In this document: positions 34,641-40,628 of the stretch, in pieces | Position numbering within the stretch: the stretch's first letter is position 1 | Layout of the letters: each line of letters begins with the position of its first letter | Assembly: GCF_030651495.1 (NCBI RefSeq) | Contig: NZ_JAUSFI010000064.1 | Span: forward strand, 1-40,628 | Reading direction: 5' to 3' | Source of the DNA: Undibacterium sp. | GTDB lineage: Bacteria > Pseudomonadota > Gammaproteobacteria > Burkholderiales > Burkholderiaceae_D | DNA length: 40,628 nt | Position numbers and translations under genes: made by a program | The notes under the pieces: generated by a model | The model's input: only the letters and a program-made list of their open reading frames with translations | Told to the model about the DNA's origin: nothing | Databases searched by the model: none

Positions 34641-36098
34641 ATGGAAACACAATCACTGTATAAGCGCCTGGCGCTGCATTATCTCGGCGCGATCAAGGCA
34701 GGTACATTGGGGGCCGGTGATCGCATGCCTTCGGTGCGCAAGCTGATGGCGATGCATGAGGTGAGTCTGTCTACGGCCTTGCAGCTCTGTCGCCATCTGG
34801 AAGGCCAGGGCTGGCTGGAGGCGCGGCCGCGCTCGGGTTATTTTGTGCGCCACCCCCAGCGCATCAAGCTGGTGCCGGTAGAAGAGCCGCACTCTGGCAC
34901 GCCGATCGATCCGGCACAGTTTGTCGGCATTCATGAGCGCGTATCGGCCATCATTGCGCAGGGGCAGCGCCCGATCAAATTCAATCTGGCCAGAGCCACT
35001 GGTGCAGCGGATTTATATCCGACCGTACAATTGAAAAATCTAGCAATACGCATCCTGCGCCAGCGGCCACAACTGTTGACCAAAGCCATTGTCATGGGGG
35101 GCAACAAAGAATTAAAAAACGCGCTGGCAAAACGTGCGCTGGACTACGGCATTAGTGCCGCACCAGACGAGGTCATTGTTACCTGCGGCTGTATAGAAGC
35201 ATTAAATCTGGCCCTGCGCGCAGTGGCGCAGGCAGGGGATGTGATTGCGGTAGAGTCGCCGACTTTTTACGGTTTGCTGCAAGTCTTGGAAAGCCTGGGC
35301 ATGAAGGCACTGGAGATACCCACTAGCCCGCAAACCGGGATCTCGATCGAAGCGCTGCAACTGGCGATGCAAACGTATGACAATATCAAGGCAGTCGTGG
35401 TGGTGCCGCATCTGCAAAACCCGCTCGGTAGCATCATGCCAGACCAGCATAAACAAAGGCTGGTGGCACTCTGTGAAGAACAGCATATCCCGCTGATCGA
35501 AGATGATTCTTATGGTGCCTTAATCGATACAGAATCGGCACCGACAGCGGCGAAGCATTGGGATAGTACCGGCAATGTGATCTACTGCGCTTCGCTGCAT
35601 AAAATTTTGGCTCCGGGCTTACGGGTAGGCTGGATGTTGGCGGGACGCTGGCAGGCACGCATCAGCATGCTAAAGTATGCCCAGACCCGTTACAACGAAG
35701 AACTCTCGCAACTGGTGGTCGCCGAATTTTTACAGTCGAGTGCCTACGACCGCCACTTACGGCGCCTGCGCGCCACGCTCAATGTCCAGAGAGAACGCAC
35801 CGCCGAAGCGATTGCGGCTTACTTTCCGGCCGGTACAAGATTAACGGTACCGCATGGCGGCGTCTCGGTCTGGGTAGAGATGCCGCACCAGCTTTCATCC
35901 AAAGCGGTATTTGACGCCGCGCTGGAACATGGCATCCTGGTCTCGCCCGGCTTGTTGTATTCCAACTCCAATCGTTTTAATCATTTTTTACGGCTTAATT
36001 GCGGCATGCACTTTACCCAAGAACTGGATGATGCCTTGCGCACCTTAGGCAATATCATTCGCCAATTAGCACAAGCCCAACTGCAGTCTGCAGCTTAA
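34641..36098 (+). CDS. MocR-type regulator (GntR winged helix + PLP aminotransferase-like domain)
   Basis: A 485-aa fusion. Residues about 1-75 form a GntR winged helix (RMPSVRKLMAMHEVSLSTAL); the rest is a fold-type I aminotransferase-like domain with the PLP Lys in ASLHKILAPGLRVGWM and the phosphate/ring-binding Asp region IPLIEDDSYGAL. MocR proteins sense PLP or amino compounds and regulate neighbouring genes. It is divergent from the DUF2917 gene, its most likely target. Length and motifs are normal. Confidence 0.92.
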   Translation: METQSLYKRLALHYLGAIKAGTLGAGDRMPSVRKLMAMHEVSLSTALQLCRHLEGQGWLEARPRSGYFVRHPQRIKLVPVEEPHSGTPIDPAQFVGIHERVSAIIAQGQRPIKFNLARATGAADLYPTVQLKNLAIRILRQRPQLLTKAIVMGGNKELKNALAKRALDYGISAAPDEVIVTCGCIEALNLALRAVAQAGDVIAVESPTFYGLLQVLESLGMKALEIPTSPQTGISIEALQLAMQTYDNIKAVVVVPHLQNPLGSIMPDQHKQRLVALCEEQHIPLIEDDSYGALIDTESAPTAAKHWDSTGNVIYCASLHKILAPGLRVGWMLAGRWQARISMLKYAQTRYNEELSQLVVAEFLQSSAYDRHLRRLRATLNVQRERTAEAIAAYFPAGTRLTVPHGGVSVWVEMPHQLSSKAVFDAALEHGILVSPGLLYSNSNRFNHFLRLNCGMHFTQELDDALRTLGNIIRQLAQAQLQSAA

Positions 36099-36109
36099 TT
36101 TTTAGCCGG

Positions 36110-36143
36110 TTCCACACGTTTGCAAAAAGGCAAACGTGTGGAA
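36110..36143. terminator. Hairpin downstream of the MocR gene
   Basis: A perfect 14-bp stem (36110-36123 and 36130-36143) with a 6-nt A-rich loop starts 12 bases after the stop. No T-run follows on the plus strand, so termination is probable but not certain. Confidence 0.6.
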
Positions 36144-36301
36144 AGCCACAATTGCGGGCACTCCATTAATTTTTAATAATGCGCTACCGACGGCAAGCGT
36201 CCGTCTTCACGTTGCTGATGTTGCTGATGTTGTTTGTATTTAATTACACGCCATCACGCTTCAGCCACATGCCCATTAAAACAACTCAATGGAGACATCG
36301 G

Positions 36302-37621
36302 ATGAATAAGCAGCCGCTGTACAAATCCCTCTACTTCCAGGTGATCACCGCCATCGTCATAGGCGTGCTGCTTGGTCATTTTTATCCCGAATCTGGTGCC
36401 GCCATGAAGCCGCTGGGCGATGGCTTTATCAAGCTCATCAAGATGATGATCGCACCGATTATTTTCTGCACCGTGGTGATCGGCATTGCCGGCATGGAAG
36501 ACATGAAAAAAGTTGGCAAGACCGGTGGCATGGCATTATTGTATTTTGAAGTCGTCAGCACCCTGGCGCTGATCATCGGCTTGATTATGGTCAACGTATT
36601 GCACCCAGGTGCCGGCATGAATATTGACGTGCAGACGCTCGACACCAAGGGTATTGCAGCTTTTGTCGCACCCGGCAAGATGCAAACCACCAACGATTTT
36701 TTTATGTCCATCATCCCGACTACGGTGGTCGATGCCTTTGCCAAAGGTGAAATTTTACAGGTGCTGATGTTCTCCGTTATGTTCGGTTTTGCGCTGCATC
36801 GCTTTGGCGGCCGTGGCACCATGGTTTTTGATCTGGTGGAAAAATCCTCCCATGTCTTATTCGTGATTGTTGGCTACATCATGAAGCTCGCTCCGATCGG
36901 CGCATTTGGTGCGATGGCCTTCACCATCGGCAAGTTCGGCATCAGCTCGCTGCTGTCACTCGGTTACCTGATGGGGACGTTCTATGCAACTTGCCTGATT
37001 TTTATCTTTGGGGTACTCGGCACCATCGCCAGAATGCATGGCTTTAGCGTCTGGAAATTCATCAAGTACATCAAGGAAGAACTATTGATCGTGCTCGGCA
37101 CTTCCTCATCAGAATCAGTGCTGCCGCGTATGATGGTCAAGCTGGAAAACCTGGGCGTCAAAAAATCAGTAGTGGGTCTGGTGATCCCTACCGGTTATTC
37201 ATTCAATCTGGACGGTACCTCGATCTATCTGACCATGGCAGCGGTGTTCATCGCCCAAGCCACCAATACCCCGATGAGCATCACGCAACAGGTGACCTTG
37301 CTGGCCGTGTTGTTGCTGACCTCGAAAGGTGCGGCAGGGATTACCGGCAGTGGCTTCATCGTTCTGGCGGCCACCTTATCGGCGGTCGGCGGCGTGCCTG
37401 TGGCAGGTCTGGCACTGATACTCGGCATCGACCGCTTCATGTCTGAAGCGCGCGCTTTGACCAATCTGATTGGTAACGGCGTTGCCACCATCGTGGTTGG
37501 TAAATGGGGCAATGACGTGGATATGGTCAGATTGCAGCAATGCCTGAATAAGGAAACCGTCGCAGAAGCGGAAGAGCCTGAACTGGTGCTGGATAAAACC
37601 AGTGCCCATATGGCGACCTAA
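36302..37621 (+). CDS. dctA: C4-dicarboxylate/cation symporter
   Basis: Inner-membrane symporter that takes up succinate, fumarate and malate with protons or sodium. At 439 aa from the ATG at 36302 (GGAGA upstream) it has normal length. The start [18 protein letters not shown] is characteristic; [13 protein letters not shown] is the serine-rich re-entrant loop and GYSFNLDGT the substrate-binding helix break, followed by [17 protein letters not shown] longer frame to 36179 exists but adds a segment with no family match. Followed by a strong terminator. Confidence 0.94.
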   Translation: MNKQPLYKSLYFQVITAIVIGVLLGHFYPESGAAMKPLGDGFIKLIKMMIAPIIFCTVVIGIAGMEDMKKVGKTGGMALLYFEVVSTLALIIGLIMVNVLHPGAGMNIDVQTLDTKGIAAFVAPGKMQTTNDFFMSIIPTTVVDAFAKGEILQVLMFSVMFGFALHRFGGRGTMVFDLVEKSSHVLFVIVGYIMKLAPIGAFGAMAFTIGKFGISSLLSLGYLMGTFYATCLIFIFGVLGTIARMHGFSVWKFIKYIKEELLIVLGTSSSESVLPRMMVKLENLGVKKSVVGLVIPTGYSFNLDGTSIYLTMAAVFIAQATNTPMSITQQVTLLAVLLLTSKGAAGITGSGFIVLAATLSAVGGVPVAGLALILGIDRFMSEARALTNLIGNGVATIVVGKWGNDVDMVRLQQCLNKETVAEAEEPELVLDKTSAHMAT

Positions 37622-37640
37622 TAAATTGTTGCCATGATAT

Positions 37641-37673
37641 AAAAAGCGGACCCTGGCCAGGGTCCGCTTTTTT
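37641..37673 (+). terminator. Intrinsic terminator after dctA
   Basis: A perfect palindrome (arms 37641-37656 and 37657-37672) with GC-rich core GCGGACCCTGG and a T-run at 37668-37673, 20 bases after the dctA stop. Confidence 0.92.
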
Positions 37674-37768
37674 GTTGATTGCAAGGTCAGACTGCGCAGC
37701 TTTCTTGCCAAATGACGCTAGGCCGATAGTATATGATGATAGTCAATAAGACCTCTTCAGGAGACGAC

Positions 37769-39103
37769 ATGGCATTATTCGATCACTTTCTGATCATCGC
37801 CTTGCTGGTAGCAATCAGCGCTTTTTTTTCTATGGCAGAGATTTCACTGGCAGCCGCTCGTAAAGTTAAATTACAGGTGCTGGAAGCCGAAGGCGAACAG
37901 CGCGCCAGCAGGATATTGGCCCTGCAATTGCAGCCGGGCAGCTTCTTTACCGTAGTACAAATTGGGCTCAACGGTGTTGCCATCCTCGGCGGTATTCTGG
38001 GTGAACAGGCATTAACGCCGTATTTTTCCAGCGTATTTCACTCTTTGTTTGGCAGTACCAGCTGGGTTGATACCGCGAGTTTTCTGACGTCGTTTTTATT
38101 TGTCACCTCTTTGTTTATTTTGTTCGCCGATCTGATGCCAAAAAAACTGGCCATGACCGCGCCAGAAACGGTCGCCATGAACCTGGTCGGCCCGATGATG
38201 TGGTGCGTCAGCATCTTCAAGCCCCTGGTATGGATTTTTAACGGTTTATCGAACCTGATTTTTCAGCTTTTCAAAATTTCCACCACGCGCAATGAGCAAA
38301 TCACTTCGGATGATATTTATGCGGTGGTCGATGCTGGCGCCGAAGCGGGGGTATTGCAGGCGCGCGAGCATCACATGATCGGAAACGTGTTTGAGCTGGA
38401 AAACCGCACCGTGCCGTCAGCCATGACGCAGCGCGACAGCATCGTGTATTTCAACCTGCAAGACAATGATGTCGCGATACGCCAGAAAATTGCCGAACAC
38501 CCACACGCCAAGTTTTTGGTCTGCGACGGCCAGATCGACAATGTGGTTGGCTATGTCGAATCAAAAGATATTCTAAAGCGGGTACTGACCAACCAGGCTT
38601 TTTCCAAGGTACAGGAGTTGTCACTGCGCACCGCCCTGGTGGTGCCGGATTCGCTCACGCTGTCAGAAGTGCTGGAACACTTCAAGGGGACGCGCGAAGA
38701 CTTTGCCGTGGTACTCAACGAATACGCGATGGTGGTCGGGGTGATTACCCTGAACGATGTACTCAGCACCCTGATGGGTAACCTGGTGCATCCATTTCTA
38801 GAAGATCAGATCGTGCAGCGCGATGCCGACTCCTGGCTGATAGACGGTGCGACCACGGTAGAAGACGTCTGCCGCGCACTGGGGATAGACGGTTTGCCGG
38901 ATCAGGAAAATTACGAAACCATCGCCGGTTTTATGATGACTATGCTGAAAAAAATCCCGAAACGGACCGACTCCGTGGTCTTTGGCGGGTATAAATTTGA
39001 AGTCGTCGACATTGATCATTATCGTATCGATCAATTACTGGTGCTGCGTTTTCCTGCCACCTCATCCAATACAATACCAACCACAATATCAAACGCACAA
39101 TAA
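37769..39103 (+). CDS. CNNM/CBS-domain membrane protein (hemolysin/CorC-like family)
   Basis: A 444-aa protein with an N-terminal CNNM membrane domain (ISAFFSMAEISLAAARK, then helices to about residue 170), a CBS pair (about 200-325; VPSAMTQRDSIVYF opens it) and a C-terminal CorC/HlyC domain (DADSWLIDGATTVEDVC). Relatives export magnesium or cobalt; the hemolysin label is historical. The ATG at 37769 has a CAGGAG site. It stands between dctA's terminator and the Hsp70-like gene. Confidence 0.9.
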   Translation: MALFDHFLIIALLVAISAFFSMAEISLAAARKVKLQVLEAEGEQRASRILALQLQPGSFFTVVQIGLNGVAILGGILGEQALTPYFSSVFHSLFGSTSWVDTASFLTSFLFVTSLFILFADLMPKKLAMTAPETVAMNLVGPMMWCVSIFKPLVWIFNGLSNLIFQLFKISTTRNEQITSDDIYAVVDAGAEAGVLQAREHHMIGNVFELENRTVPSAMTQRDSIVYFNLQDNDVAIRQKIAEHPHAKFLVCDGQIDNVVGYVESKDILKRVLTNQAFSKVQELSLRTALVVPDSLTLSEVLEHFKGTREDFAVVLNEYAMVVGVITLNDVLSTLMGNLVHPFLEDQIVQRDADSWLIDGATTVEDVCRALGIDGLPDQENYETIAGFMMTMLKKIPKRTDSVVFGGYKFEVVDIDHYRIDQLLVLRFPATSSNTIPTTISNAQ

Positions 39104-39185
39104 AACAACAATCTAGCATAAGCCGAAATATCGTCTATAATCGCTGCCCGTTATTGTTGTAGTCCCTAACAGCCCAGGAAATTTG

Positions 39186-40463
39186 ATGTTGCACGCATGT
39201 GGAGTGGATTTTGGCACCTCGAATTCGACGGTCGGCTGGCATAAAGCAGGGCAACCGGCGCTGCTGACGCTAGAGCAAGATAAAGTCACCTTGCCATCGG
39301 TGGTGTTCTTCAATGCCGACGAAGATGAGGTCAACTATGGCCGCGCCGCGCTGGCGTCGTATCTGGCCGGCTATGAAGGCCGCTTGATGCGCTCGATGAA
39401 GAGTTTGCTCGGTACCAGCCTGATCGACGGCCAGACCGAAGTGCAGGGCCGTGCCTTACCGTTTCGCCAGTTGCTGGCCTACTATATTGGTGAATTGAAA
39501 CGCCGTGCCGAACACTCGGCTGGCCAGCAGTTTAGCCAAGCCGTATTTGGCCGCCCGGTGCACTTCATCGATGATGACAGGGCGGCGGATCAGATAGCGC
39601 AAAACACGCTGGAAGAAATTGCCAGGGCCGTGGGGTTTAAAGATATTGAATTTCAATACGAACCGATCGCCGCCGCGATCGACTATGAATCGAGAATAGA
39701 CCGCGAAGAATTGGTCTTGATCGCCGATATCGGCGGCGGCACCTCCGATTTTTCGCTAGTGAGACTCTCGCCAGAGCGCAGCAAAAACACTGACCGGCAT
39801 AGCGACATTCTCGGCAATGGCGGTGTCCATATCGGCGGCACCGATTTCGACAAGTACCTGAGCCTGACCCAGGTCATGCCCTTGCTGGGCTTGGGCGGCA
39901 GGCTGGCGAACGGTACCGAAGTCCCCTCGGCACATTATTTCAATCTAGCTACCTGGCACACCATTAATCTGCTGTACAGCCAAAAAGTTGCGCGTGAATT
40001 GCAGGATATCTATCGAGATGCGAATAATGACGACCTGCGCACACGTCTGGAGCGTTTTCTGTATTTGCTGGAGCAACGCGATGGCCACTGGCTGGCGCTG
40101 AAATCCGAAGAAGCCAAAATTATGCTGTCCGATCAGGATAGCGTCATCCTGACCTTAGATCGTCTGCGTAGTAAAACCCAGGCCTCGCTAGAGTGTGTAT
40201 TGAAGCTGGAGCAACAGGGTTTTCAGTTGTCGATTGCCCACTTGATGGATCAGATAGAAAACACCATTAACCAGGTTTTGTCCAGCGCAGGCGTGGTTGC
40301 CGCCGATATCGATACGGTGTTTTTCACCGGAGGCTCTAGCGGTGTGCGCGGCTTGCGCCAGCGTATCGGCGCCATGGTGCCTGATGCCAAAAAAGTCGAA
40401 GGCGACTTGTTTGGCAGTATCGGTGCCGGCCTCGGCCTGGACGCCCACCGGCGCTTTGCCTAA
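39186..40463 (+). CDS. YegD-like Hsp70-family protein
   Basis: A 425-aa actin-fold ATPase related to DnaK but without its C-terminal substrate-binding domain. Seen: CGVDFGTSNSTVGWH (phosphate 1), EPIAAAIDYESRI, ADIGGGTSDFSLVRL (phosphate 2) and FFTGGSSGVRGLRQRI (adenosine loop), as in YegD. The ATG at 39186 has AGGAA upstream; a TTG just before it is in frame but unlikely. Client and role are unknown. The gene ends close to a transposase remnant or insertion. Confidence 0.9.
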   Translation: MLHACGVDFGTSNSTVGWHKAGQPALLTLEQDKVTLPSVVFFNADEDEVNYGRAALASYLAGYEGRLMRSMKSLLGTSLIDGQTEVQGRALPFRQLLAYYIGELKRRAEHSAGQQFSQAVFGRPVHFIDDDRAADQIAQNTLEEIARAVGFKDIEFQYEPIAAAIDYESRIDREELVLIADIGGGTSDFSLVRLSPERSKNTDRHSDILGNGGVHIGGTDFDKYLSLTQVMPLLGLGGRLANGTEVPSAHYFNLATWHTINLLYSQKVARELQDIYRDANNDDLRTRLERFLYLLEQRDGHWLALKSEEAKIMLSDQDSVILTLDRLRSKTQASLECVLKLEQQGFQLSIAHLMDQIENTINQVLSSAGVVAADIDTVFFTGGSSGVRGLRQRIGAMVPDAKKVEGDLFGSIGAGLGLDAHRRFA

Positions 40464-40514
40464 GCGCTACGCTAAAAAATAAAAATACGGCGGTCTAAAG
40501 TTCCAAGTGCAACA

Positions 40515-40628
40515 CTAAATTTTTAGGAGAGGCTGATTGGTGGCCTCTTCAAATGTTAAACCATCGAGCATGTGTGTCCACACTTCATTTGGCGAGCGCC
40601 CTTTTAACGTGACACGAGGGCGTTCGTT
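40515..40628 (-). CDS. Transposase C-terminus (DDE integrase type), cut by the window edge
   Basis: The last 38 codons of a minus-strand frame read NERPRVTLKGRSPNEVW and onward to a TAG at 40515-40517. The RPR...L.GRSPNE pattern is the C-terminal signature of integrase-core transposases (IS3-, IS30- or IS481-type; family not decidable here). The bases between its stop and about 40488, beginning TGTTGCACTTGGAACTTT on the minus strand, look like an insertion-sequence terminal repeat. The remainder lies outside the window, so intactness is unknown. Confidence 0.7.
   Translation of the reverse strand, partial: NERPRVTLKGRSPNEVWTHMLDGLTFEEATNQPLLKI

Overview
The window looks like a chromosomal segment of a betaproteobacterium, most likely Burkholderiales/Oxalobacteraceae (Undibacterium- or Herminiimonas-like). 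This rests on gene content (hemE next to priA, a DUF2917 gene divergent from a MocR-type regulator, exosortase-associated hydrolases with an HprK-related kinase A set, a signal-peptide-less ApbE), moderate GC and frequent GTG/TTG starts. It is an inference from recognised protein families, not a database match. No rRNA, tRNA or CRISPR array was seen.

Layout. 1-3.7 kb: hemE and priA flank a 448-bp non-coding gap holding six DnaA-box-like 9-mers around an AT-rich stretch, which resembles a replication origin. 4-9.1 kb: a chemoreceptor, an outer-membrane-barrel-like protein, a membrane diguanylate cyclase and a bactofilin-like protein. 9.3-15 kb: a six-gene plus-strand run behind a promoter overlapped by a Fur-like operator. 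It encodes a di-heme peroxidase-family lipoprotein, a porin, an exported FMN-binding protein, its FMN transferase ApbE, a four-helix membrane protein with b-heme-like histidines and a TehA/SLAC1-type transporter. I read it as an iron-responsive flavin/heme envelope electron-transfer system.

15-24.3 kb: a DUF1857 protein and a TPR protein, then two gene sets on opposite strands around an AT-rich gap. On the minus strand are an acyl carrier protein and two exosortase-A-associated alpha/beta hydrolases, coupled by 1-nt overlaps. On the plus strand are a twin-arginine-leader protein of unknown function, a PqqD-like chaperone, an HprK-related kinase A and a nucleotidyltransferase, coupled by overlaps and preceded by a good sigma-54 -24/-12 element. 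A Sel1/lytic transglycosylase and slyX follow.

24.3-34.5 kb is accessory-looking: a metallo-beta-lactamase-fold hydrolase, an HDOD protein, a GlxA-type regulator divergent from two overlapping thioesterase genes, a decayed AarF/UbiB-like kinase remnant beside a large hairpin, a LysR / CmcJ-like oxidoreductase / 2-hydroxychromene-2-carboxylate isomerase cluster, a VOC protein with a Cdd1-like helix-hairpin-helix protein, and a proline-rich membrane-anchored protein. 34.5-40.6 kb: a MocR regulator, dctA, a CNNM/CBS transporter, a YegD-like Hsp70 and, at the right edge, the 3' end of a transposase gene.

The most promising undescribed units are the Fur-fronted flavin/heme operon, the sigma-54-fronted HprK-A/PqqD cluster with its putative substrate, and the origin-like hemE-priA gap.
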